A stretch of 64,000 nucleotides of DNA from Lomentospora prolificans (Eukaryota > Ascomycota > Sordariomycetes > Microascales > Microascaceae). The position numbers were made by a program, and so were the translations under genes. This document shows positions 11,519 through 22,926 of this stretch, piece after piece; the first letter of the stretch is position 1, and every line of letters begins with the position of its first letter. The notes beneath the pieces were generated by a model. The model saw only the letters and a list, made by a program, of their open reading frames with translations, was not told the origin of the DNA and ran no database searches. The stretch is from positions 124,001 through 188,000 of the forward strand of contig JARFXM010000002.1 in NCBI GenBank assembly GCA_029532625.1. Direction: 5' to 3'.

Positions 11519-12112
11519 ATGGCGCCAGAAGTAGAGACTCCATCTGATTCCTCCATCCTCGCGCCGAAATTAATAGACGTTACGGAAACGCAACTATTAC
11601 CTGCAATTAGGAAATGTGTCTCGGAAGGCAACACGCCATTCGCTGCCGCCATCTTGAACAGACTCGACTTTTCGCCGGTGGTCATATCCAGCAATAAAGA
11701 CAAGACCTCGCCCATCCTTCACGGAGAAATCAACTGCATCGGGGAGTTTTTCGAATTGCCCGAGTCGGATCGTCCGCAGGCGTCCGACACTATCTTCCTT
11801 TCGACACACGAACCATGCTCCATGTGCTTGAGTGCTCTCTGCTGGGCAGGCTTCCGAACAATATATTTTACTTTTACCCATCAGGATACCAGAGACAAAC
11901 TGGGCATGAATGAAGATATTGAAATTATTGAGGAGCTGTTTGGCACTCGAGGCGCTTCAGACCTGGCGGCAGACGGTCCTCGTTATAATAGAAGGAATAA
12001 ATTCTTCACGGCGCGGCCTATTAGGGAGTTGATTGAACAAGTTTCGGATTTAAAAGAGAACAGGCTGTTGGAAACTCGGCTGGCAAGTGTGGAGTTGGCT
12101 ATGCTAGGATGA
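11519..12112 (+). CDS. Cytidine/deoxycytidylate deaminase-fold protein (nucleobase or nucleoside deaminase)
   Basis: Zinc-dependent hydrolytic deaminase fold of 197 residues in a single exon. The zinc and proton-shuttle signature is complete: H-x-E in LHGEINC and P-C-x-x-C in THEPCSMCLSALCWAG. The start is the only in-frame ATG before the motif (MAPEVETPSD). No targeting peptide is seen. The substrate cannot be named from sequence; cytosine, guanine, cytidine or a tRNA base are all possible, and guanine deaminase-like or Fcy1-like enzymes are the closest types I know. It lies next to an NCS1 nucleobase permease and about 8 kb from the xanthine dioxygenase, a weak hint of a purine/pyrimidine salvage role. 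Confidence 0.82.
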   Translation: MAPEVETPSDSSILAPKLIDVTETQLLPAIRKCVSEGNTPFAAAILNRLDFSPVVISSNKDKTSPILHGEINCIGEFFELPESDRPQASDTIFLSTHEPCSMCLSALCWAGFRTIYFTFTHQDTRDKLGMNEDIEIIEELFGTRGASDLAADGPRYNRRNKFFTARPIRELIEQVSDLKENRLLETRLASVELAMLG

Positions 12113-12681
12113 CCTATGGGCTGCGATACACATCTCCAACAGATCACGAAGAGTTTTTGGTTCCTTCTGTGGCCCTTGCTGGCTTAGGTTGAGGAGGGGC
12201 GATCAAGATGAATGAGGGATTCAAGTTCAATGTGTGGCGCCATTAGCTGTCGATTAGATCCCGCCCCCAAAATCGCCGAGGTATGTCAATAGATTGATTG
12301 TACTAGACTACCAGCAAATACATTATTATGATAGTCTAAGGCTTTGTCCGGAATCCCAACCGCAGTGATAACAATAAGAGTCGGAACCATTCTGACATCC
12401 ATATAGTATTACGGGCTTGCCAGTCTCACACACAGCTCCAATGGTGTTGTCCGTTGGGGACGAAAACCTAGTCCAGGCGTGCCGTTTGGGGCCAAATAAT
12501 AGCCCGCTCATATACTCAGCACAGAACAGCCCGATAGGCCTGGAAACCCAGAACTAGAGCTAGTCGTATTACCATAACGCAACTCAAGAAGCAAGGCAGT
12601 TTCAAGAAACAGGCAAATTGATATAATTTAGCAATGTACTAATATCTCTTCTCCTAGCCTCCACTTCGGCACATGGGAAAA
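12113..12681. other. Intergenic between convergent genes
   Basis: About 570 bases between the deaminase and permease stop codons. It holds both 3' regions; no gene, repeat or structured RNA is seen. Confidence 0.5.
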
Positions 12682-14608
12682 CTAGTTCTTGCCGAGGGTA
12701 TCCCTGGAAATCTCATACATGACCTTTCCAGCCTCCTCATCCCTATCATGACTTCCCGAATCATAGGCAACATACACCTCATCAATGGCATCGCCCACTT
12801 CCATCCACTTTTCGCTCACGGCAGGTATAGGGAAGGCCGTGCACAGAATCCAGTACATGGCCGAAGAAACGATGAAGCCGCCGAAAAAGTTGACGTTGTA
12901 CAGATATGTCGCGCCAATGGGAACGTCCCTTCCTATAGCCCCGGCGAAGCCAACCACATTGATGAGGATACCCGAGATATACGCTGCGTAAGCACGCCAA
13001 TGGATACCAAAAGTAAAGTAATAAGGTCCGGTCTTGCGGGCATCGTACAATTCTTTGACATCAAGGTAACCCTTGCGGACAAAGTAGTAGTCGCTAATCA
13101 TGACGCCTGCGATGGAGCTGAGGAACACGCTGTAGGACGAAAGGTAGAGGGTGAACTGGTTGGAGGAGGTGAGCAAGGTGTAGGGGCACATGGCGAGACC
13201 GATAGCGGCACAGATGTATCCGCCGCGACGGATGTTGAGGAACCTAGGAAGTAGGGCGGTCATGTCAGTTCCGGCCGAAACCGAGTTCGCGGCGATGTTG
13301 GTACCGAGCTGGGCGAGAGAAAAAGCAGCCGCGATGACGAATACGCCAAATCGCTGACCGGAGCCACCGTCATCAATGTACTTCTCGAGCAAGGTTAAAG
13401 GATCCCAGATAGGGCCATCTTCGGAGGGGTAGATGAGAACGGAGGCGGACGATACGACAATGCCGATGAAGGAGGTGACGGCAAATCCGATGGGAATAGC
13501 GAAGAGCTGAGACCACAGGGCGTCCTTGGGCTTGCCCGCAAATCGAGTGAAGTCGGGATCGTTGACGATCAGTGTGGCAAAATTGGCAATGGAGGACATG
13601 ACACCCTTGACAAATTCCCAGGCGAGGTCGCTGCCGTGGATGCTGGCTTTTTGGCGCACAACAGGGCCGATACCGCCAGCACGCACGACGGTCCAGATGA
13701 GGAAAGCGATGCCGGCTACTGGGACAAAGTACGACTTGACGGTGAAGAGATGGCGAACCTTGTGCACGGGGAACCAGATGGCTGGAAGCGAGCAGAGCCA
13801 GAAGATGAAAAAGGAAACCCAATCAGCGGTGGTGGTGCCAGAGGATTCGGAGAAGGTGTTGGGGATCGTGTTCCGGTCCTATGAGTGCGTAATAAATACG
13901 TGATTAGCACACCGGCAATCTTCTTATTACCGCTCATCCATGGATTATCATCATGTTGACTCACCCAACTCTTCCATATCGAGCGGATCATGATGTACAC
14001 ACAATGTCCTCCGATGTACGCCTGAACACCGTACCAAACGCAGGCTATGCGCTCACATTATTTAGCCAATGAATATTATCAAGTATTATGGCGCCAAGCT
14101 GGCAATCCGCTCCGCGCACTTACCCATGGCCGCACGGTTGAACACAGGCCAAAGACTTCCCCAGATACCAAACGATGAGCGGTTCACGACAGGGAAACCA
14201 ATGTGGTAGACAGCGCCAATTCGACCGGTCAAGCAAATGAAGCAACCCGCGATCGCATAACCGATCCACACGCAAAGCCAGGCCTGCCACCACGACAACC
14301 CACCAACAATCATGGAAGACGAAATCATCCACGTGTTGATGTTGAAGGAGTCAGCGATCCAGAAGCCGACAAAATTCCACGGTCCCCATTGACGCCGCGC
14401 CGGCTCGACGGGTTTGAGATCGTGGTTTGTGAGCTGGAAACATATTGTCAGCCATTCCGGTTCGCGATGCGGTGACGTCAGTCTCCGCCATCGTGAGGGG
14501 CCCTTGGTGAGGATTTAGTAATACCATCAATTGTGTCGTCGTGAGCCCTGGTTCGGCCTCACAGGCCAGCTTGTCGACCCATTTTTGTACTTTGATGTTT
14601 GGCGACAT
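12682..14608 (-). CDS. NCS1-family nucleobase permease (Fur-type uracil/allantoin/purine transporter)
   Basis: Twelve-helix proton symporter of nucleobases or their derivatives in the plasma membrane. Exons in transcript order are 14608-14525, 14433-14124, 14044-13965 and 13878-12682, giving 556 residues. Family segments seen are [14 protein letters not shown], the [17 protein letters not shown] stretch formed across a splice junction, [19 protein letters not shown], and [21 protein letters not shown]. These are Fur-like rather than Fcy-like. The protein starts [10 protein letters not shown]; upstream frame sequence lacks an ATG with coding character. The substrate (uracil, allantoin, uric acid or xanthine) cannot be decided. 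An NCS1 permease and a xanthine dioxygenase in one 13 kb stretch would suit purine scavenging. Confidence 0.9.
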
Positions 14609-16177
14609 GATTTGATGCGGTTCAATCTGTTGAGGCGCGATGGTCGCTGGTGCGCTGATCTTGACGCCTGAGCCAAGACAACGAAGGCAGGACAGTGCAG
14701 TGGTTTTTTCCCTCCAAGTGTTGAGATGGCTAGTCGTTTCCCAGTATGATAGATACAAAATCAAAAAGAACAAAGAAAGACTTGGTGGACTGGAACGCGA
14801 GAACGGGGATTGACCGTGCCTTAAAGTATCCGGGTGCTCTACGTGATAATTATGGTCAAAATACGGTGGCGATGGAAATCCACTCACTCCCACAACACCA
14901 CCATACAATATAATATAATACAGTGGTCGCTATCAGTGTGGGCTGCTCAGGAAAAAAACCCCCACATCGAATGGCGCCGGGCTGGCCAGGCATGCTGTTA
15001 TCGAGGATCCTGGGGAATCGCTCGAGCCAAGAAGCATTGGATTTCTTTATTATCAAAGTCTCCAAAGACAGACCATGCTTCAGTCGAGTGAGTAGATAGG
15101 CACATGGGTATGGCAGTAGGGCCAAGTGATAATTGTTCCCAGCCGCCTCATCCATTGCAACCATCTCGCGTTGTTCCAGTAATTTGGGTGCGATTTCTGC
15201 CCATTTACTGACCCTTTTGTGTCCTCTGTTGCCCTGCGCCAGCACACTCTTGACTCGCTTGCCCGTCCATCTGATCCCTCACACCTGTTCCACTGGGAGC
15301 TTATTGGATCGTTGGTGCTTATCAGGTCAATCTTATCGTTCCAAGGAAGCTGACTCGCGTGCCAATCCTTGTCCAAGAATACGCACGCCTGCATGATAAG
15401 ACTGGCGCCAATGAAATCTTGCAAAATCAGATCCTTTCCCCGGGGTAATGCCAGCCCAGACCTAACAAAGAAGGAGGTCTTTGCCCGAAATGTATCCTCT
15501 TGCGACTTGGACCAAGCTCAAGTCGGCCGGTTTTAGCTGGCTATAACTCACGGACGGGCTCCCCGGCGCAACTTTATCTTGCGGGGCGGGGGTAGAACGC
15601 TACAGTGCTGATTTAGCTGCGATAAAGCCATTACTCGATCTCATCGAGTCAGCTAGCATTAAGATATCTTTGTCTCGCCATCCTGCCACCGGCACCATGC
15701 ATGTCACATCCGAGAATTCGGGATAATAGGTCAGCTTCGGGTCCATGAGGTGGCCTATCTGGGAGTTTTCGACCGAGAAGAAGAAGAAACATTCCGCACG
15801 CTTGTTGTTTCCACTCGATGCACGCTGTTTATGAGCCAAGTCTGCCCAGGTTCTCGCAGGAGGTGTCAATCAAGCAAGTTGACTCTCTTCGGCATAACAG
15901 CATCCATGTCATGATAGCATGCAGCGGATCACCTGGTGGAGACATCTGATTCTACCGGTTAATACTCGACATCTACGCGCTCATTCTGCTGTCAGCCCTG
16001 ACATTACTTCAGATACACGAAATGCGGGATTCATCAAAAGAGAGCCGTGGGGAAAATACGAAGTAATCCTAAAAGTCGCCCTGTTTCCAAACCAATCCCT
16101 TGGATTAATATTATTACATCATTAGTATGTGCCTTGAAAGCTTCAGGAGTCCCAGCCGAAACATGAACCAACACAAC
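14609..16177. other. Intergenic, permease promoter and SDR 3' side
   Basis: About 1.57 kb with no gene I can support. Open frames here are short, have no family motifs and overlap AT-rich stretches. It contains the promoter of the NCS1 permease. Confidence 0.45.
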
Positions 16178-17249
16178 CTAAGAGCCAACGCTGCGGAAGA
16201 TCTCCATTGTATGTTCCCAGACGACGTCCGTTGCCCCCTTGGCCTTGAGTGCTTTCAGCTTCTTCTCATTATTCAACCGCTTGACAGCCGAATCAACACA
16301 GTATGCACCGCTTCCCTTTTCGCCATCTGAGCCGACCAAAATAGACTGACTTCCCCCCGCTTCAAGGATCCCTTGTCCTTTTCCGTTCGCCCCCGAGCTC
16401 TTCGAAGGCAGAATCGAGGTTAAAGATAGGAAAAGCATGCGGGTGCCGCATTCTTCATAGCTCTGGCCAAATAACCAGAATACAGGTACGCCAACAATGA
16501 TCATCAGCCACCGGAGAAGGAAAGGAACCTGGCCGGCCGATACGCTGGGCGTCCAAATCATTCCAGGAAATACGTGGACAAAAGATACATTCGGATGCTG
16601 ATCCGCCAGCTTCTCATTGGCGAGGCTCGTCATGAAGCTTGCGTGGGACGTTCCGATGAGTATTCCCGAGTGAGATTTCAGGTCCAGGTCGTCCATGTGG
16701 AAACCTGCCTCGCCGTACAGCGGTGCAAACACCGAGACGACGCGTGGTTTCGCAGAAATTTCGAGCAAAGGTAGGAGCCCCTGGATAAATCTCATGCGAC
16801 AATAGTATCGAAGGGACAACGCCTTTTCCACGCCCTCCGATGTTTCTAGAAAGAAGCTGGTGAGTGACGGGCGATGGACCGAGATTCGCAACGGACGTAC
16901 CTTCTCTCGCAAGTGAGAGATAATCCGGCGTCATAAAAAGGAGATTTAGGTGATCCAGCTTATCCCGAATCTTCTCGCACACGTCGTCCACGCCCTTCAG
17001 CAGCGACACGTCCTGCGCAAGAAACTCGAATGTGGCAGATGGCGACAGCTTCTGACATTCTCCGATGATCTTTTCAGCGGCGGTAGCATTCCTTCCCACA
17101 ATCACGATCGTCGGGTCGGAGCCGTATTTGGCGATTGCACGAACGATGCATTCACCAATTCCAGATGTTCCGCCCACAACGACCGCCACAAAGGTTTGGG
17201 TATCCTTGAATGTCGCCAGGGCGGCGCGCATCTCCTTGAGAGACACCAT
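16178..17249 (-). CDS. Short-chain dehydrogenase/reductase with altered active site
   Basis: Rossmann-fold NAD(P)-binding protein of 338 residues; exons in transcript order are 17249-16901 and 16845-16178. The cofactor loop is intact (VVVGGTSGIGE), followed by VIVGRNATAAEKI. The usual NNAG segment is LLFMTPD. In place of the catalytic Y-x-x-x-K there is SHASFMTSLANEKLA, with no Tyr at the expected spot. This divergent SDR type is common in fungi, often near secondary-metabolite genes, and may act by a changed mechanism or only bind cofactor. The C-terminal half has a hydrophobic segment (LLRWLMIIVGVPVFWLFG) that may bind membranes. The start is the first in-frame ATG. Substrate unknown. Confidence 0.8.
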
Positions 17250-19100
17250 GGCGCATGCGGAGCACAGGAGTCCTCCTCGAGTCAAGGAGCGAAAGAACTG
17301 AGAGTCTGGCTTGATTTCTAGGCAGCTTTTTTGGAGGTTGAATGTGCTGCACGTGGGCAACCTTCGGGCAATATCTGCCCGAGCTTACAGCCAGCTTGTT
17401 CTTGCTTGGCGAGGCCTGCCGCCGCCACCTCACGTGCTTGTCATGATGGTTCACGAGGAAACTGGGGAGGGGGTGATGGCAGCACGGTGCCTCTTTTGGA
17501 CCATGTTTACCTAAGCTCAAACCTATTTTCGGCTCTGAAGGGATGAAATACGAGAATATCCATGGATGCGTACCACCGTCAAAATATTTTTCTCTAAGCT
17601 CTCCCAGCGCCCTGGCACTGAGATCCCTTAAACCCATTTCAGCGACGGGATTTTTGCGGTATACAGCCATAAGAAACGGAAGAGATAAAGCCGCTATCCA
17701 CTCTTGGTTTCGAACTCGAGCCACACAATGTCGTGCCTGAGGCCTCATTCGTCTCTTGCTAAAGATAACTTCTGGATATTGTGGATAGAATTGAGCCGAA
17801 TGTGTGGGTAGAACATAAAGGTAAGTTAACTTAATTAAGGCATGGTCTAGTAGAACGCCGCGAGCTTGGGAAGGCATCATCTACGCCCAAGGCAACAACC
17901 TCACGCCGATCCAATAGCACTTCAGTCCTGCCGTAGCCGGTCACAAGCTTACTAGGGCCAAACGGAGGCTTATATGGAACCAGGAGCTGACCCTCACACT
18001 GGGGCCGAGCATCCGCGCCTTGTATGCTGTCAAAAGCTCTCTTGGCACTAGTGCCATGGTGGCCATCTCTTGGTTCCGGTCATCCCGCCATCCTTCGTAG
18101 GTTGTCGCTTTTCATTACGCTTAATAGCGGTATTAGGAGGAAGCTCCCGGGGTCGTAATAAGACTTGACATCGCCCGTATTGAGGATCTCAATATCGACA
18201 ATTATAGAGTTAGCCAAGTCCCACAGCCTCCCACCTCATTGATTAGGGACGATTGGCTGCGCAACCGCACCGCCAGCACCAATCTCCAGAATGTTAGGTT
18301 CAGCCGGTTTCATGAGCACGTATAGGACCTTTCCTATCCACGGCTTGAGCAGTACTGGTTAAAGGAAAGCGAGTTCTCACCTTCCGAGAGGGAGAACATA
18401 TGCTTGGGCCACCAAAAGTCTCACCATGATCAGCTAGCTCGACACCTTTATACGTGAGAATTAGTCTTTCAGCGTCGAGACCGGTTGCTTAAGCAAATGG
18501 TTCCTTTCCAAAGGCGTGGTAGCACCGGATTGAGATATTGCCTGTACTAGGTTCCGGTTTCTTGGCTGAACCCTTTGATATAAAGCCCCCTCCTCCGTCT
18601 TATCGGAAGCAGCCAGCCCTACAGGCTGTCGCAAATCCACTCTCCTAAAGGCCACTATCCAGATATTAGAAGGGAGAGGTAAGAAGGCCCACATTGCTAC
18701 GCCCACTAGCTGGGTGGTATCTTGTCGACGTCCGTGGGTCGCATGACTCCTCATTGCTCCTCATTCGCCAAGGATGATCGCGCCACCTATCCTTTCTGCA
18801 TGGGGCCAGCTACGGCAGTGCGCCGGCCCTAATTTGCTTGTCTGTGGGAAGGGTGGGCCAATCCGCAATTCGGTTGTCCAAGGACCAACGATATTTCATC
18901 TTTCTACAAAAATGCAACCGCGGGGCAGCATCCTAGCTTCCGGAGCGGGGTAGGAAGGTTGTTGGCTTGCGACTTTTATATCCCTCGATGGCATCTTGAA
19001 TTCTCACCGAGGACTGAAACTGTTTCCAACCCTCGTTCTGAACGACTTGTAGTAGCGTTCTGCGACCCCAGACAAGAGAATCTATCTAATTAACATTTCC
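17250..19100. other. Intergenic between divergent SDR and methyltransferase genes
   Basis: About 1.85 kb with no coding region that I can support on either strand. It carries the two divergent promoters. I saw no repeats or transposon ends. Confidence 0.45.
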
Positions 19101-20654
19101 ATGGCGGCTGAAGAGAACACACAAGGCCTGGTCCAGGGCCAACACCTAGTGTGTAGCACTTGGTCCTGTCAAAGTTATCCAGGGGTTTAACTAGTCGAAT
19201 AACAGGAAGCAGAGGTGGATGAGCAAGACTCCGCCGTCTCCGTGGTATGCCACTCACCCCCGGGTCGGTCACCTGAACCACTCGTCTAATGTGCCAATTC
19301 CCGGAGTAGCCTCTGACGAGCTCCCTCACATCCTTACGAACTGCGATCCTCAAACATCAAGAAGAGAACGGAAGAACATACCACGGTCTGGCTTCCGGAA
19401 GTATGCAGTCTTGTAACCAGTCCAACCAGGGTGGCTCGATTCTGTTATCGTATCGATGGCTGCTGATGATTTATTGCCCCAGAATATGTGTTTCCAAACG
19501 ATGAGACGGAGACTGAACGACTTTGTATGCCTACCACCAACCTCTATTGACTGTTGTCTTCCAAACGATATCCGTTGGATCAGCATAAGCTAACACTACA
19601 CAGTTATTGAGCACTATACATGGGTTTTGACCTTTCGAGGTGCGCTTGCCCTATCGCCCAAGGCGACTGGTGCGAAGCGCGTTCTGGATGCCGGGACCGG
19701 GCCCGGTGTGTGGGCGATCGAATACGGTAAGGATCCCGCAACTGCACTACGTATTCGCGTCTGTTCTTTTACTCTCGAATAGTTTACTTATGAAAATCAC
19801 TCGAATCCAGCGGACCGCAACCCCGAATCCCAGGTCATCGGCGTTGATCTTAGCCCAGTCCAACCGAGCGTGTAAGCTCGTCCTATGAGACCAAAAAAGA
19901 GAGATAAACCACGGTCGCTGACTATTTCCCGGGTGGGCCGTAGTGTTCCGCCTAATTGTTCGTTTGAGATAGACGATCTCGAGAAGGAATGGACCTGGAC
20001 ACAACCTTTCGACTTCATATTCGGACGCATCCTCGCCGGAAGCTTTTCCGATTTCCAAGACTTTTTCAATAAATCGTTCAAGTAGGTACCATTGCTAGTG
20101 TCTTACGTCCCCTAACTCGGTCTATCCTGACTCAAAGCTTGTAGTGCACTAGAGCCCGGTGGCTACCTCGAGATGCAAGACGTCTTCCCGCCGTACCAAA
20201 GTGATGACGGCACCCTGACACCCGAAACGAAGCTGGGACAACTAGGCAGAATCTTTGTGGAGGCTAGCAACACGCTTGGACGACCAATTAGCATCGCGTC
20301 GCAGTACAAGGGATTTATGGAGAAAGCGGGCTTTGTCGATATTGTCGAGAAGAAGATCAAGTGGCCCATTGGCACGTGGCCAAAAGACAAATTTTACAAA
20401 GAACTTGGCCACTGGAACTCGCAAAACCTCGAGGTTGGTCTGGAGGGCCTCGTTCTTGCTCTCTGCACTAGGGCGCTCGGTTGGTCGCGTGAGCAGACTC
20501 TTTTGTTTTGTTCTCAGGTCCGACAGGAGATCAAGTCGCATAGAGTCCACGGATACATGCCTGTGTAAGTGAATGAATGCTCCCGGGTACAGAATGGTTC
20601 GGTATACATCTAACGAGAGAGTAAAGTTACGTCGTGTACGGCAGGAAGCCTTGA
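19101..20654 (+). CDS. LaeA/TAM-type SAM-dependent methyltransferase, nine exons
   Basis: Class I methyltransferase of the fungal LaeA-like/TAM group; members act as global regulators or as small-molecule methyltransferases. The gene is hidden by many short introns. Exons 19101-19148, 19206-19244, 19310-19400, 19483-19524, 19604-19726, 19811-19871, 19944-20081, 20145-20564 and 20627-20654 join in frame to 329 residues. The product shows the family order: acidic N-terminus (EVDEQDSAV), EENGRTYH, YVFPNDETETERL, SAM motif I (VLDAGTGPGVWAIEY), VIGVDLSPVQP, DDLEKEWTW, LEPGGYLEMQD and the terminal YVVYGRKP. The last exon is supported because reading through the donor at 20565 would end before that conserved tail. 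Exon 1 is the least certain. Function as a regulator or a cluster tailoring enzyme is open. Confidence 0.85.
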
Positions 20655-21035
20655 CGAGGTGGGTTATCGGATATGTTCCTTGACCGACGGAAATTAAGCA
20701 CAGCCTAGTCTATCTATGTATGACTTCGTAATGGTATAGTTTCAAAGCGTGCTTGATAATATTGGGAGTACGACGGGCTGCTGCTTGATACCTCCTCCAA
20801 TTCCATGATCGGCCCGTTTCTTCGTGATATCGATTCACGAATATCTCACAGCTGCTTCGCTAGCTGGAGCAAGCAAAATTCGCTTCCCAGTCGTGAACTG
20901 TAGCTAGTAGAGTATGTCATTCAGATCCACCAATCGTGTAGGGGGTATAAACGTAACTATGTCGTTTTGAAGACTAGTGGTCGCCCTGGCTGACCCACGA
21001 CCAGAGAGTTGATGGCTCAGATTCCTATTCCCGTT
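20655..21035. other. Intergenic between convergent genes
   Basis: About 380 bases holding the 3' ends of the methyltransferase and the LITAF-type gene; nothing else recognised. Confidence 0.45.
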
Positions 21036-22266
21036 CTAACCCACCACGCTGGCCAGTTCCATTCCCGTAACGGCAACAGCCAAACCTGTGGCCCCAAGAT
21101 CCAAGCCAATATCAGGAACTCCAAGCCGGTTATAGTTCCAAATCACGTAGCAAACCGCCGAAAAACTAGCGATAATCTCTCCGACCAGCTGTTCAGAAAT
21201 GTCTCCGTACAGCCTGAGCTGGAAACCAGAGTAGTCCTTTTCCTCCGTCTTTAGCTCGGATGCCTTGATGACGGCCACGAGCCGGTCGTACGCGTCTAGC
21301 AAGACAATGCACCGCTGCTGTTTGGGCATGTCTCTATCCCGCAGCTTTCGCAAGGTCCAGGTTAGTGGTCCGGCGCAGCTGCTCCAGACCAGGTGTCCAG
21401 CGCTGGGCGAGTGTTTGTTGGTGACGCCGGAACGCCGAGACGCATAGTGAACGCCGCCTTTATGGTCTTCCGTAGGCGTGTGGAGGATGAAGTCTCTGGT
21501 ATCGCCAAACACCTGGGCAGTAGCTATCTCTCGGCAAGGGCTTCCGAAGACGGAGACTCGGATGTGAGGTGTAGATTGGTTCGGATTCCAAGCCATCATG
21601 GATTTTGTGGTCGCTGGTTTGGGTTCCGCGGTCATTGCTTCCGCTGGGGCGTATTCGACTGGCGAAAAAGGTGACCCCCGAGCTGCATGGAAACCAGGCC
21701 ACTCGACCTGGAAGATGATTCTCGAACCCGCTGCGTCGAGAGCTGCCGTCGGCAATTTGATGCTCCCTTCTAGCTTTATCTCATAGACTGATGAGGGAGC
21801 CGTGGTAGAGTAGCGTTCGGCGAAATTCCGTACCTGCGCCTCGTTCACTTCTGGCGGAGGCCCAAACGGTGAGGGTGCTACCTTGGTTCCCTTTCCATCA
21901 TCGACGAGGAACGCATTGTCGAGTTGTGGAATCGGGTCCTCCTGCCAGGGGACGGCGACGAGACGAATACCGCAATTGAAGCAGTAGTGAGCAATCGAGT
22001 AGTAAGTCGGCGCCATCATCGCACTACAGTTACAGAAGAGACACCCGATTATACCCATGGCCGCGTTCCCGGCGCCCCTACCATTGCAGAAATTTTAGCA
22101 TGAACTGTATAGAGAGAATCACTGACTGGCAAAAGGAGGCTCCTTACCTGGCATCTGAAATCATGTCCATGACACGTATTGTCTTTCCTACATGTTGGCA
22201 TGCCGGGCACCGAATCACCTCGGGCTCTGTATTCAGGCGGGACACAGGAATGGGTGTTGTCGCCAT
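21036..22266 (-). CDS. LITAF-type zinc-ribbon protein with uncharacterised C-terminal region
   Basis: Exons 22266-22148 and 22077-21036 give 386 residues. The N-terminus has the split LITAF-like arrangement: a first knuckle CPAC (around residue 20), then a hydrophobic CLFCNC-containing stretch around MGIIGCLFCNCSAMM, then HYCFNCGIRLVAVPWQ as the second knuckle. LITAF domains bind one zinc and attach as a monotopic element to late endosomal or plasma membranes. The remaining 290 residues contain two beta-rich blocks I cannot name (around VYEIKLEGSIKLP and around CIVLLDAYDRLVAVIK). The knuckles are joined only by splicing, which supports the model. The role is unknown; it sits between the methyltransferase and sulfotransferase-like genes. 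Confidence 0.72.
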
Positions 22267-22926
22267 GATGATCGATCGATAAGCAAAAGCGGCCTTGCTA
22301 ATATGCAAGCACGGCGCCACTATGTCTTTCCAGGCTAGCGAGCGCGTCCTCGTCTATTTAAGCCCGGTCGCGACCGACCGCCTATCGCGCCCTGGCTAAG
22401 GACTACGGAGGCCTAGAACGGCATGGCCAGCTGGTTTCGCCTCATACAACCTCGCAAACCCCATGATCCGCCCGAGTTTGTTTTCCAGGCGAGTCAACAT
22501 GGCTAGTGACCCACCGATATCCCCTTTTCTTCGCGGATGTCGCACGTTTTGAGCTGTTGAGCTGAATGTAGACTCCGCTTGCCAAGCCTGAGGCGACCAC
22601 CCACGTGGCGAGGCCATTGGTCTCGGTGGGAGAAGGATCGTGCCGAGACGCCACTAAGGTGCTGCAGGCGGTAACAAGCCCTGTGGCCGAGCTTGTTAGC
22701 GCGGGAACTCACCGCAACCAGTGATGGGCGGAATTGGCAACATCGTGCACACGACAGTCGGAAAGATTCGGTAAGGATAGGTAAAGGTCTCAGTCTATCG
22801 CGGCCTTCTACAATGTCTTCATAGATAGCTCATATAAAACATTCAAATATTCCCCCGTCGTGTACCGAGATCGAGTGCATCTTGTATCCCGCTGCGCCCG
22901 GCTTCATCGCCTCCAGCCCTCAGCGC
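22267..22926. other. Intergenic
   Basis: About 660 bases comprising the LITAF gene promoter and the 3' side of the sulfotransferase-like gene. No additional gene seen. Confidence 0.45.

Noticed and set aside
20565..20568. Stop of the LaeA-like gene at 20566-20568
   Set aside because: This TAA lies in a consensus donor (GTAAGT); splicing to 20627 adds the conserved YVVYGRKP end, so the later stop is preferred.
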